Below are positions 33,605 to 41,431 of a stretch of DNA of 64,000 nt, in pieces. The notes under the pieces are model-generated. The model ran no database searches. It was given only the letters and a program-made list of their open reading frames with translations, and had not been told where the DNA came from. Each line of letters starts with the position of its first letter. Positions within the stretch are counted from its first letter, which is position 1. Source of the stretch: Candidatus Bathyarchaeota archaeon (GTDB taxonomy: Archaea > Thermoproteota > Bathyarchaeia > Bathyarchaeales > SOJC01); contig JAOUKM010000001.1 of NCBI GenBank assembly GCA_029882535.1, positions 1 through 64,000 on the forward strand, given 5' to 3'. Made by a program: the position numbers and the translations under genes.

Positions 33605-33612
33605 TTTATAAT
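33605..33612 (+). promoter_or_regulatory. TATA box
   Basis: TTTATAAT about 38 bases before ATG 33650. A weak GTGGG lies 9 bases before the start. After the stop at 34060 a long T-rich stretch (34075-34101) could terminate the transcript. Confidence 0.4.
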
Positions 33613-33649
33613 GTGTTAGTAATGATAACTAGACTTTTGTGGGTTTAAA

Positions 33650-34060
33650 ATGGAAATGGAAGAGATAGCAAAATGGGCGTACATCATCTTCCTTGTCATA
33701 GCAATCGTAGCGGGACTAGCAATCGGCTACATGGCCTTTGCTGCACATGAAACAGGGGGCTTTAGCGACCCTGATGTTGAAAACACCAATGGCTATGTCA
33801 TTCTAATCATGTTAATCCTAGGAATCATTATCGGACTCACAAGCATTACCACTAAAGAGGTCACTCCGTTCCTTATAGCAACAATTGCTCTGATGGTCGC
33901 TGGTGCTGGAGGAGTCTGGGATCCACTGCTAAAAATTGAGGCACTACAAGTGGTCTATTATATCGCCGCAGCAATCACCAGCTATATCGCAGCGTTCGCA
34001 GCTCCAGCCGCTGTCATAATCGCAGTTAAAGCCGTCCTAGCTATGGCGAAAGAAAAATAG
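33650..34060 (+). CDS. four-helix membrane protein, function unknown
   Basis: A 136-residue protein with four hydrophobic helices (about 10-30, 47-63, 70-85 and 98-130). A soluble loop rich in Asp/Gly/Asn (HETGGFSDPDVENTNG) sits after helix 1. There is a short charged N-terminus and a KEK tail. No family recognised. It is monocistronic, with its own TATA box and T-rich tail. Confidence 0.65.
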   Translation: MEMEEIAKWAYIIFLVIAIVAGLAIGYMAFAAHETGGFSDPDVENTNGYVILIMLILGIIIGLTSITTKEVTPFLIATIALMVAGAGGVWDPLLKIEALQVVYYIAAAITSYIAAFAAPAAVIIAVKAVLAMAKEK

Positions 34061-34193
34061 CACACCATTTCCCCAATTTTTCTTTCTTTTTATTTTAAGC
34101 CATTCACTAGATAACAATAGAACAGCTATTGCCACTTTCGAATCTAGAAAACATTATAATAAAGTCGAAGCTATTTTCAAAATGTGATCTTTC

Positions 34194-35024
34194 ATGGAAA
34201 ACGTATTAAACGAGTTGAAAGTCAACCCGCTTAATTATGTTGCACATCTAGAATCACCAATCGGCGTTTACCTTAGAAGAGACACATTCAAAAAAGAAAC
34301 TAAAGCTGACGTAGACTTGAAGAAAAACTTGTATAAGAAAACGGTTGCCAGTCAGTCAACAGATGGAAGCTGGACCCAGCTATTTGTCACCACTGCTAAC
34401 AGTCTTTGGAAGCTTGCTCTCCTAGGCTACGATGCAAAAGATAAAAGCGTTAGGAAGGGGCTAGAGTGGCTTCTGTCAATTCAGAGACACCAGTATAGAG
34501 GCTATCCAGGTTTTTTTCTCTCAAACAACAGAAAAGACGCGAGCGTGATGCGTTCGACATCTTATGGAGAGTTTGGCCCAGGCTGCACAGTTTTTTACCA
34601 AACAACCTATGCAGTTCATTTGTTCCATATTTTCGGTTTTGATAACAACAGGAAAGTTCAAACAACTGTAAAATCTTATCTTAAGTTTTGGAGGCCAGAC
34701 TGGTGTGGTTCATGGTGCACAATCAACGTGTTACGCATATTAATTGAACATCCGTTGAGCAAAGAATCCAACAAGGTTGAGAGTGGAGTGAAATATTTGG
34801 CGAAGCGACAGACCAAGAGAGGAGCGTGGAAAGGTTTTCCTTTCTACCACACGTTTCATGCTTTATCCAGAGCGCACCATGCTTTAGCAAAGAAACAGTT
34901 TGAAAAGGCGTTTCCTTTAGTTGTTAGGAGACAGAATAAAGATGGAAGTTGGGGTAGAAAAGAACAAGAGACTGAAACGTTTTTAGTTTTAGATGCTTTG
35001 AAAAACTCTGGTTGCATTAAATAG
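34194..35024 (+). CDS. prenyltransferase/squalene-cyclase-repeat protein
   Basis: A 276-residue alpha/alpha-barrel-type protein with QW-like repeats: SQSTDGSWTQL, GLEWLLSIQRHQYRGYPG, KRQTKRGAWKGFP and RRQNKDGSWGRKEQETETF. These Gln-Asp-Gly-x-Trp repeats occur in terpene cyclases and protein prenyltransferase beta subunits. The chain is too short for a full cyclase and lacks a visible DxDD acid motif, so a single-domain relative of unknown substrate is likely. A TATA-like AACATTATAAT lies near 34150. Confidence 0.72.
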   Translation: MENVLNELKVNPLNYVAHLESPIGVYLRRDTFKKETKADVDLKKNLYKKTVASQSTDGSWTQLFVTTANSLWKLALLGYDAKDKSVRKGLEWLLSIQRHQYRGYPGFFLSNNRKDASVMRSTSYGEFGPGCTVFYQTTYAVHLFHIFGFDNNRKVQTTVKSYLKFWRPDWCGSWCTINVLRILIEHPLSKESNKVESGVKYLAKRQTKRGAWKGFPFYHTFHALSRAHHALAKKQFEKAFPLVVRRQNKDGSWGRKEQETETFLVLDALKNSGCIK

Positions 35025-35083
35025 AAACATGACTATAATTATAGCTGCAAAAAATATGCTCTCCTCAATAATATTACAGAAAA

Positions 35084-35650
35084 TCAGACGATGCTTTCTC
35101 CTTCAAGCTCACGCAAGCGTTTTTTATGTTCCGCCTGCATCCTGTTCCAACTACACACCAACATCACCTCTCCAAAGTTAGCATAATATCGTTTTTGGTC
35201 ATATACACCCCCAACTACTCCATCGACGTACCATTCGCCGCCCAAACTGATTCTGCCACTTTCAACGCCGCGAGAAAACCTTAACACGAGAGCGTCACTT
35301 CTCTGCCGTCTTGTTGCTGGATGATAAAAATCCACAATCTTTTCGCCAATTTGAACACCGCCCTCAAAGACGGGAACAGTTTCGAAGCTGCCAGGTTTTG
35401 GCGTCTTGATTCTATAAGAGGTTTCGTGGCGGCATTCAATGCAGTGGAAACGGATAATCTTGTATTTCTTGTCGTGGCGAAGCTCAAAATTTTCGCTATG
35501 GCAGTTTGGACAGCCAGTTGCGGCGATAGTTTGGAGAGCAGTGTTATTTGCGCTAGCCCACTTCAAGTATTGAGTTTCAGGTGAAAATTTGTTTTCTAAA
35601 TCTTTGAAGGCAAACCACCTATATTTTCGCGGTCGTCCACGTCGTGTCAT
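35084..35650 (-). CDS. zinc-ribbon protein with AT-hook-like N-terminus
   Basis: A 188-residue protein. The start MTRRGRPRKYRW contains a GRPRK AT-hook-like motif. CPNCHSE...FHCIECRH forms a CxxC...CxxC zinc ribbon at about 47-76. The C-terminal half is beta-rich (DALVLRFSRG, RISLGGEWYVDG) and unrecognised. DNA or RNA binding is inferred. The 260 bases between this gene and the CoA-transferase operon hold only a TATA-like TTAAAATATA near 35760. Confidence 0.6.
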   Translation of the reverse strand: MTRRGRPRKYRWFAFKDLENKFSPETQYLKWASANNTALQTIAATGCPNCHSENFELRHDKKYKIIRFHCIECRHETSYRIKTPKPGSFETVPVFEGGVQIGEKIVDFYHPATRRQRSDALVLRFSRGVESGRISLGGEWYVDGVVGGVYDQKRYYANFGEVMLVCSWNRMQAEHKKRLRELEGESIV

Positions 35651-35909
35651 GCTTCTTCAAGATACAATTGGGTGTTGTTGCTTTTCTTACTTTCCCCAAA
35701 ACACATAGTGATTAGTGTAGAGGCGAGATCCACACACAGGTTTGTTGGCAAAAACCTGCTTAAAATATACTTACGAGAGCTCAAACCTCTTCTAGACTGG
35801 CACACATCTTGTTTAAGAAAACATCAAATACGACTTTATTTAATCTCTGAGCAACATAATCGAGGATGAAGAAAGATTTGGTATTCTTGACGAAGGAAAA
35901 GGAGAATTA

Positions 35910-36890
35910 TTGGCGTGGCGCGACCCAGATGAGCATCGAAGATGGGTCTTAGAAAACAAGTCCAGAAGCCTTGAAGACAAGCAGACGAATTTGAAAGAGG
36001 CGATTGCTAAGTTTTTGCATAATGGAGATTACATAGCTATGGGTGGATTTGGTCACATTAGAGTTTCTATGGCCGCTATCTATGAAATTATAAGGCAAAG
36101 GAAACGTAATCTTGTAATGGCTGGGAAGACTGGCGTTCACGACTTTGACACACTCGTGGCATCAGGTTGCGTAAGCAAGGCGGAGGTAGCCTACTGCTTC
36201 GGACACGAGCTTCGAGGCTTGTCGCCAGCATCTAGAAGAGCAGTTGAGAACGGAAGGGTAAAAGTTGTAGCTGAAATTTCAAACGCCGGCTTCCAGTGGC
36301 GCTTCAAAGCGGCAGCTATGGGTCTTCCATCTATTCCAACACGCGTGATGCTGGGCACCGACACCTTTAGACACAGTTCTGCGAAGATTATGAAAGACCC
36401 ATTCAGTGGAAAACCTATATGCTTTCTCCCAGCATGCTATCCAGATGTAGTCTTTGTACATGTACATCGATGCGATAAGTATGGAAACTCTCAAATTGAT
36501 GGCATAGTTGTCGAGGATTTTGAGCTTGCCAGAGCCGCACGTAGGCTAATCATAACAACTGAAGAAGTCATAGATGAAGAGAAAATCAGAAAAGAACCTT
36601 GGAAAACAGTGATTCCTTTCTATTTGGTTGACGCTGTTGTCGAGGTGCCTTATGGATCTCATCCCGGCAACATGCCATACCTTTACTACTCGGATGAGGA
36701 GCACATGGCGGAGTGGCTTAAGCTTTCAAAAACAGATGAGGGAGTAAAACAGTATTTCGAAAAATACGTATACGGAGTTGAATCCTTCGAGGAGTATCTA
36801 CATTTGATTGGTGGAGACCAAAAGCTTAGGTATCTTAGACAAGTTGAGCAACTTAAAGTGCCTGTGAAAGCACCTTGGAAGGAAGGCTGA
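35910..36890 (+). CDS. CoA-transferase family I, alpha subunit (glutaconate CoA-transferase-like)
   Basis: A 326-residue subunit A of a two-subunit CoA transferase. LKEAIAKFLHNGDYIAMGGFGHIR is the glycine-rich start of the fold (shown only as KFLHNGDYIAMGGFG in the strict motif), and VMLGTDTF, CFLPACYPDVVFVHVHRCDKYGNSQIDG resemble GctA. TTG 35910 has AGGAG 8 bases upstream. It lies 6 bases before the beta-subunit gene, so the two form one operon. The acyl-CoA substrate cannot be assigned. Confidence 0.85.
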   Translation: MAWRDPDEHRRWVLENKSRSLEDKQTNLKEAIAKFLHNGDYIAMGGFGHIRVSMAAIYEIIRQRKRNLVMAGKTGVHDFDTLVASGCVSKAEVAYCFGHELRGLSPASRRAVENGRVKVVAEISNAGFQWRFKAAAMGLPSIPTRVMLGTDTFRHSSAKIMKDPFSGKPICFLPACYPDVVFVHVHRCDKYGNSQIDGIVVEDFELARAARRLIITTEEVIDEEKIRKEPWKTVIPFYLVDAVVEVPYGSHPGNMPYLYYSDEEHMAEWLKLSKTDEGVKQYFEKYVYGVESFEEYLHLIGGDQKLRYLRQVEQLKVPVKAPWKEG

Positions 36891-36896
36891 AACATT

Positions 36897-37676
36897 ATGG
36901 AAATGAAGGTTGAGTATTCAACTATCGAGCTTATGGCTTGTGCAGCTTCCAAAATCCTTGATGATAAAAAATCAATCCTTGTTGGAACAGGACTTCCAAT
37001 TATAGCTGCTGCTTTGGCTCAGAAAACCCATGCGCCTAATCTGCTCATAGTTTTTGAGGCTGGAGGAATGGGACCGCAAATACCGATGCTTCCTATATCC
37101 GTAGGGGATTCACGTACGTTTTATAGGGCGCTCATGGCCAGCAGCATGGATTACGTAATGTCTACCGCCCAGTTGGGCTACGTAGACTACAGTTTTCTAG
37201 GAGCTGCTCAAATAGACATGTACGGAAACATTAACACCACCGTAATAGGCTCACATGAAAAACCGAAAGTACGGTTGCCTGGAAGTGGCGGTGCAAATGA
37301 TGCAGGTTCTCTTTGTTGGCGAACAATCATCCTCATGCAACAAAACAAACGAAAATTTGTGGAGAAAGTAGACTTTCTAACCACCCCTGGATATTTAAGC
37401 GGCGTTGGCGCTAGGGAGAAGGCTGGACTTCCAGCCGATACAGGTCCGTATCGTGTGATTACTCAGCTGGGGATCATGGGATTTGATGAGAAAACAAAGC
37501 GAATGACTCTGCTTTCGGTACATCCTGGAGTGACAGCTGACCAAGTTAAGGCTAGTACAGAGTTTAAACTAATCGTGTCTGACAATGTGACTGTAACAAA
37601 GCCGCCGACTGAGAAAGAATTGGAAATACTAAGAACGGAAATTGACCCTGCTGGGATGGTGTTAGGGCGAAGGTAA
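36897..37676 (+). CDS. CoA-transferase family I, beta subunit
   Basis: A 259-residue subunit B. LIVFEAGGMGPQIP carries the Glu that forms the glutamyl-CoA thioester in this family. SSMDYVMSTAQLGYVDYSFLG, LPGSGGANDAG (a conserved glycine loop) and LLSVHPGVTADQV match GctB-type subunits. Translated right after the alpha subunit. Moves CoA between two carboxylic acids in the cytoplasm, probably in amino-acid or aromatic-acid degradation. Confidence 0.85.
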   Translation: MEMKVEYSTIELMACAASKILDDKKSILVGTGLPIIAAALAQKTHAPNLLIVFEAGGMGPQIPMLPISVGDSRTFYRALMASSMDYVMSTAQLGYVDYSFLGAAQIDMYGNINTTVIGSHEKPKVRLPGSGGANDAGSLCWRTIILMQQNKRKFVEKVDFLTTPGYLSGVGAREKAGLPADTGPYRVITQLGIMGFDEKTKRMTLLSVHPGVTADQVKASTEFKLIVSDNVTVTKPPTEKELEILRTEIDPAGMVLGRR

Positions 37677-37829
37677 TCTTCCTTCTACTTTTACCTATGT
37701 TTCCGTCACACTTTTTGCGTTGCATGCTGAACTCGCTAGTCTTCTTTTCCAAGTTTAGAACAACTTTCGCGCGTGCGCGATATGAATGACCTCAAAATTT
37801 TCTAAAAGCGCAAATGAAGTTAAAAGTCT

Positions 37830-37880
37830 GGGGCGGGATTTGAACCCTCTCCTCAGTGGAGACATCACCTGCAAACCCAC
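37830..37880 (-). other. tRNA 3'-half-like sequence, copy A
   Basis: On the minus strand this reads as a class II tRNA 3' half: a variable-arm hairpin TCTCC-ACTGA-GGAGA, then T-arm-like AGGG-TTCAAAT-CCC and a GC-rich end. No D-arm or 5' acceptor strand is present. It aligns with copy B (38102-38160), and the likeness extends upstream into the flanking AAAAA/GGGTTT sequence. Either a split or decayed tRNA, or an integration target remnant. Between 37677 and 38205 I see only these two copies and a 26-codon ORF. Confidence 0.4.
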
Positions 37881-37964
37881 ATTTTTCTATGGAAAAACGT
37901 GCGTATTGACCGTAAGTTTAATGCTGCTCTGCCATAACCTCAATATGATGTGAATTGATTGGGT

Positions 37965-38045
37965 ATGGGGAAAAGCTCTAAGAAAAAGCCAGTGACTAAG
38001 AAAGAAAGAAAAGAGAAAAGGAAAAAGCGCAAAGAGAAACGTTGA
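37965..38045 (+). CDS. lysine-rich 26-residue ORF
   Basis: ATG 37965 to TGA 38043-38045 encodes 26 residues, of which about 16 are Lys or Arg (MGKSSKKKPVTKKERK and similar). It could be a tiny nucleic-acid-binding peptide or chance coding in A-rich DNA between two tRNA-like repeats. No ribosome-binding site is clear. Reported because it is the only ORF in this gap. Confidence 0.25.
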   Translation: MGKSSKKKPVTKKERKEKRKKRKEKR

Positions 38046-38101
38046 GACTACTCATACTTCCATGTGCGCGTAGGGAAAAATTATGTGGATGTATGCGTGG
38101 A

Positions 38102-38160
38102 AGCGGAGGATGGGAATTAAACCCACATAGAGTGGAGATATCTCACGTAAACCCCCTCTT
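38102..38160 (-). other. tRNA 3'-half-like sequence, copy B
   Basis: The minus strand reads GATATCTCCACT..., T-arm GTGGG-TTTAATT-CCCAT and acceptor-like CCTCCGC. It parallels copy A with many substitutions but keeps T-arm pairing. No matching GCGGAGG 5' acceptor or D-arm lies in the upstream 60 bases. See copy A for interpretation. Confidence 0.4.
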
Positions 38161-38205
38161 TTTCATAGTTTTCCTCTAGGTTTCATTAAACTCTTAGGTT
38201 CTCTA

Positions 38206-38748
38206 CTATCCCCTAATCAGCCGTCTACCTGCCTTTTCCAACATCTCAAACTTATGATCCTTTGAGAACCGAGTTACCGGAACCAAATCGAAGATATCGA
38301 ACCCAAGCCTCCTAAGATAATCTTCAAGATTATAAAGAGCGCGAACTGCACCTCGACCACTTCCACCAGCCGAAGCTATCCCAATCACTTTCTTACCAGT
38401 AAAAGTCTTAAAGCCTACACTAGTCTCACATCTACGAAGACGATCCAGAAAGATCTTAGCAAACTCGCTTAAATCATGCCAGTACACAGGAGTAGCAAAA
38501 ACTAATGCATCACATTTGCCTATCTTATCCGTCAAATTCTGGAAGTCATCTTCAAGAATACAGCCCCCTTCATCCCCGCACTTTCCCCATCCATTGTCAC
38601 AGGCAATGCACGGCTTAAGGTTCAGCTTATTTAGGTGAATAAGTTCGGTCTCTCCACCCTCATCTCTTACGCCCTTGAGAACGGATTGGGCGAGACTTGA
38701 CGTCAACCCATTTAAGTTAGGACTCGACTGAATAGCAAGAACTTTCAC
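38206..38748 (-). CDS. NADPH-dependent FMN reductase / iron-sulfur flavoprotein family
   Basis: A 180-residue flavodoxin-like protein. SSPNLNGLTSSLA is the FMN phosphate loop. PCIACDNGWGKCGDEGGCI holds the cysteine cluster seen in Isf-type flavoproteins of archaea, and ATPVYWHDLSEFAKIFLDR and GIASAGGSGRGA bind the isoalloxazine ring. Whether a [4Fe-4S] cluster is bound depends on cysteine spacing I cannot confirm. It probably reduces quinones, disulfides or oxygen species. Monocistronic. Confidence 0.85.
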   Translation of the reverse strand: MKVLAIQSSPNLNGLTSSLAQSVLKGVRDEGGETELIHLNKLNLKPCIACDNGWGKCGDEGGCILEDDFQNLTDKIGKCDALVFATPVYWHDLSEFAKIFLDRLRRCETSVGFKTFTGKKVIGIASAGGSGRGAVRALYNLEDYLRRLGFDIFDLVPVTRFSKDHKFEMLEKAGRRLIRG

Positions 38749-38816
38749 ACTAACAACCTCAAGCTAAAAAATAGAAACGCAAAGAAAAATGTTGCGTAAC
38801 CACTTTCAATCAAAAG

Positions 38817-38901
38817 TGCGGGGGGTGGGATTTGAACCCACGAACGCCTACGCGACAAGGTCCTAAGCCTTGCTCCTTTGACCAGGCTTGGAGACCCCCG
38901 C
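38817..38901 (-). tRNA. tRNA-Leu(TAG)
   Basis: The minus strand reads acceptor GCGGGGG/CCCCCGC, anticodon stem CAAGG/CCTTG with loop CTTAGGA, giving anticodon TAG (reads CUA). A class II variable arm follows, then the T-arm GTGGG-TTCAAAT-CCCAC. Discriminator A at 38817. No CCA is encoded. 85 nt. Confidence 0.95.
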
Positions 38902-39088
38902 TTGAACACTCATCCAAAAGATTGAAACCGTATATAAGCGTAAACATCTGTTTTCGAAATCTTTAAAAACATCTTGAAAAGTAATTTTCTTGACTGTCGC
39001 ACGCGCATTAAAGGACTCGAAAAGATCTTTGAGTTGTGTGGTTAAGGCCATACCAAGCTCTTTTATTAAAAAAAGGGTGCCTAGCTAT

Positions 39089-39640
39089 TTACTTTACCTT
39101 GAGGCTTTTTCTTTTCTTTGGCGACACGTGGTTAAATAGTTGAATATATGGAACTAGAGCTCCCACCACTTTGTTTTCAGCCTTTTTAAGGTGTTCTTGA
39201 AACGTCGTGCGTGGCACTTTTTCTTTAGCAGCTATCGTTTGAACATCAGCGTTCCTTGGCAAGTTGTAGTAGCCATGTCGATGCGCAGTTAGCATTGCTT
39301 CTATCTGTTTCTTAGTCAAGTCAGAAAATAGGGCGTCAGCTGAAAGCGTCAAAGAACTCGCAATAAACCCGTCGAAGGGGACTTTGCGCAAAATCTTGTA
39401 AACCCATCCCCAATTCTCAAGGCGTCGCAAGAGTTCCTCTAGGTCTTCGTGTCTAAATACTACGAGACGATGATAAGCCCAGCTATTCTCTATCAAGTTT
39501 GGGAAAATGTTGAGAATGCCTAATTCACCAATATGCCTGACAATTGTGTCTTGTTTCATACAATGACATTCATGTACGTTTAGATAAAGCCTACAACCGT
39601 CAGATATTTCCTCGAGAATCCTGTTTCTACCGCAAATCAT
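39089..39640 (-). CDS. bacterio-opsin-activator-type HTH transcription regulator
   Basis: A 183-residue regulator. The C-terminal HTH_10 domain is nearly canonical: LTKKQIEAMLTAHRHGYYNLPR, QTIAAKEKVPRTTFQEHLKKAENK (recognition helix; each motif quoted in pieces). The N-terminal ~100 residues contain a Cys/His cluster (LNVHECHCMK) that may sense metal or redox. The target is unknown; the divergent gene at 39699 starts 59 bases away and is a candidate. Confidence 0.85.
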   Translation of the reverse strand: MICGRNRILEEISDGCRLYLNVHECHCMKQDTIVRHIGELGILNIFPNLIENSWAYHRLVVFRHEDLEELLRRLENWGWVYKILRKVPFDGFIASSLTLSADALFSDLTKKQIEAMLTAHRHGYYNLPRNADVQTIAAKEKVPRTTFQEHLKKAENKVVGALVPYIQLFNHVSPKKRKSLKVK

Positions 39641-39698
39641 AAAAACTCCCTAGTCATAAGATTCGATTTCTAACCAAAAATCTCAAGCAGGTGTCTGA

Positions 39699-40163
39699 TT
39701 GTCGGAAGGGAAGATTACTGTCAGTCGGAATTGCCGTGAAGCAGTTGATAGATTGCATGAAACTATGAAATTGTTGGATTTGTCCCAGATAGACTTGGCA
39801 CATAAAGAGAAACGCTACGTGATAGTAGTCGCCATTTTCTCGCTATGGATAGGATTTGCGATTGCCGATTTCGTTTCAGCTGCTACAGTGGTTTATTCAG
39901 TAGGCCCTGTTACTGGGATGAAACCCGAATATGTGTTTTGGAATCCTGAAGGAGGAATTTTCATAAGCTTTACGTGGTTTGGCCTTGGACTCATTGTCAG
40001 CATCGTGTTTTCATTAATCTCGCTGTGTTATAGTGTTGTTTGCTCTTTTTCTCGCAGAGCAGCAAGAAGAGAATTAAAAGATCTTAACGTGAAGTTGAAA
40101 GAGGCTAAAAGCGTCATAGTTGAAGTCTGTCCCATGGAACTCTGGTATAGTGGTGAAGCCTAA
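39699..40163 (+). CDS. two-helix membrane protein
   Basis: A 154-residue protein. The N-terminal helical region (about 1-40) is soluble. TM1 is VIVVAIFSLWIGFAIADFVS and TM2 is FGLGLIVSIVFSLISLCYSV, with a 35-residue external loop between (TGMKPEYVFWNPEGG). The C-terminus is a charged coiled coil (ARRELKDLNVKLKEAKSV). TTG start at 39699. No family recognised. It is divergent from the HTH_10 gene. Confidence 0.65.
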   Translation: MSEGKITVSRNCREAVDRLHETMKLLDLSQIDLAHKEKRYVIVVAIFSLWIGFAIADFVSAATVVYSVGPVTGMKPEYVFWNPEGGIFISFTWFGLGLIVSIVFSLISLCYSVVCSFSRRAARRELKDLNVKLKEAKSVIVEVCPMELWYSGEA

Positions 40164-40197
40164 AGACATGTAAGATTTCTTTTCCCAAGAAATATGT

Positions 40198-40337
40198 AAG
40201 GCATTTGTTCCAGATAGATACATTGACATCTTTCAAGACCGTGCTCCAAAAAAGTTCTGGCGAAAGATTATACTCCGCATGGAATTAAGATGTTGAAGGG
40301 AATGTATGATAAGGCAAACTTGAAGGTGGTAGGGTAG
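40198..40337 (+). pseudogene. C-terminal tail of an archaeal tyrosine integrase, frameshifted
   Basis: KAFVPDRYIDIFQDRAPKK in one frame continues in the next frame as VLAKDYTPHGIKMLKGMY and DKANLKVVG-stop. This resembles the end of SSV-like archaeal integrases, where a Tyr in (H)YTP-type context is the nucleophile. Only about 45 codons survive and the Arg/His catalytic core is gone. One frameshift lies at the A-run near 40250. It sits 330 bases from tRNA-Thr(GGT). Confidence 0.5.
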
Positions 40338-40376
40338 GGAATTCTGCGCATGTCTGTTGTTAAGCTTAAAGCAGTT

Positions 40377-40595
40377 TCATTTTTCCGCGCGCGCATAAAT
40401 TTCATCTGCTCTCTAAGTTTCAGAAACTTGAGAAGTTAATTCGTCTATGTATTTCTGCATTAAGGTGTCATACTTCCTAATCCAGTTGTAAACTGTTTGA
40501 TGTGAAACTTCAATACCTAACAACCAAAGCGATTTCATTGTATTTCTCAGCGATTCGCCACTAAAGTATAACTGCATAGCTGTTGTTATGTTTGA
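40377..40595 (-). pseudogene. N-terminal remnant of an IS6/DDE-type transposase
   Basis: On the minus strand: TAMQLYFSGESLRNTMKSL, then GIEVSHQTVYNWIRKY, then DELTSQVSET-stop-RADEIYARA. The HTH plus VSHQTVYNW and (W)RADE layout is that of archaeal IS6/IS240-like transposases, where Trp-Arg-Ala-Asp-Glu holds the first catalytic Asp. Here the Trp codon has become TAG, and the rest of the DDE domain is missing. No inverted repeats were found. Dead element. Confidence 0.65.
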
Positions 40596-40666
40596 GGATT
40601 ATGCTTCATTCTCTCAAAACCAATAAATATGTCGGAATGTGAAAGCATTTCGCAGCAGCCAACTGT

Positions 40667-40740
40667 GCCTCGGTGGCCTAGCCCGGTAGGGCATCGCCTT
40701 GGTAAGGCGGTGGTCGCGGGTTCAAATCCCGCCCGAGGCT
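40667..40740 (+). tRNA. tRNA-Thr(GGT)
   Basis: Acceptor GCCTCGG/CCGAGGC is identical to that of tRNA-Thr(CGT). Anticodon stem TCGCC/GGCGG with loop TTGGTAA gives anticodon GGT (reads ACC/ACU). T-arm GCGGG-TTCAAAT-CCCGC has normal T54. Discriminator T. No CCA is encoded. A TATA-like AATAAATAT lies at 40622-40630. Confidence 0.96.
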
Positions 40741-40805
40741 TCTGTTTCTGAAATATGTACAGACCCGCAATTATCTCTATATTTCTCTGTTCGTGAGTAT
40801 TAATT

Positions 40806-41378
40806 ATGCGTTCCATAAACGTTCTAACGATTAACGGAGAGCCTGAAAACAAAGGAGACATAGTCAAGATTGTCGAGGATGCGAGGACCTATTTCCCGTT
40901 GGAAACATGGGACGATGTTAGATATCTTGGAGGACTTTGTTTGGAGTATGATTTTCAGATAGCAACAAGCGGCGAATCTTTTGGCGCCTTTCTTTTTGAA
41001 AAATTGGTTGAGAGAATTGAGGGGATAAAAAACTCTGATAAGTTGATGAGCCTCTTGTTAGGAATAACACCGGACCCTATAGTAGCCATGTACTATTTTT
41101 TTGATGGAAAACATTTCAAGAAAGCACTATATCTGGTTCACGATTACGTGGCTGAAAAAGTTGGGGTCGTCTCTTTTTTCCAAGTGAAAGATGAATTTTC
41201 AAGCAAAGTGGTGGCGCATGGGTTAGGCCACAACAGAGGTTTGCGTCATCATGTGAAGCCGATTGATCTCATGTATTCCAAGCTGTTACGAGTTCCCGCA
41301 TTACAGGTGGAAGGTTTTTGTGAAATTTGTCTGCACAAGTTGAAAAAGGATCAAACGGACACATTGGATTTAGAATAA
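40806..41378 (+). CDS. metzincin-like protein lacking the catalytic glutamate
   Basis: A 190-residue protein. VAHGLGHNRGLRHH (136-149) has the spacing HxxxHxxGxxH of metzincin/archaemetzincin zinc peptidases, and DLMY (Met156) sits where the Met-turn would be. The general-base Glu of HExxH is Gly139. C-terminal GFCEICLHKL (Cys172, Cys175) is a second metal-like site. It resembles the DUF6775 type of archaeal proteins. Either a non-proteolytic zinc protein or an enzyme with another general base. ATG start at 40806. Confidence 0.6.
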   Translation: MRSINVLTINGEPENKGDIVKIVEDARTYFPLETWDDVRYLGGLCLEYDFQIATSGESFGAFLFEKLVERIEGIKNSDKLMSLLLGITPDPIVAMYYFFDGKHFKKALYLVHDYVAEKVGVVSFFQVKDEFSSKVVAHGLGHNRGLRHHVKPIDLMYSKLLRVPALQVEGFCEICLHKLKKDQTDTLDLE

Positions 41379-41431
41379 TGGATGACACTCGAGAAACAGA
41401 GGGCAGATAGAGGAAGGATGATGTGTTCTTT

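Noticed and set aside
40586-40867. 93-codon minus-strand frame covering tRNA-Thr(GGT)
   Set aside because: It runs through the tRNA on the antisense strand and has the typical antisense-tRNA peptide (RAGFEPATTALPRRCPTGLG), a well-known annotation artefact.
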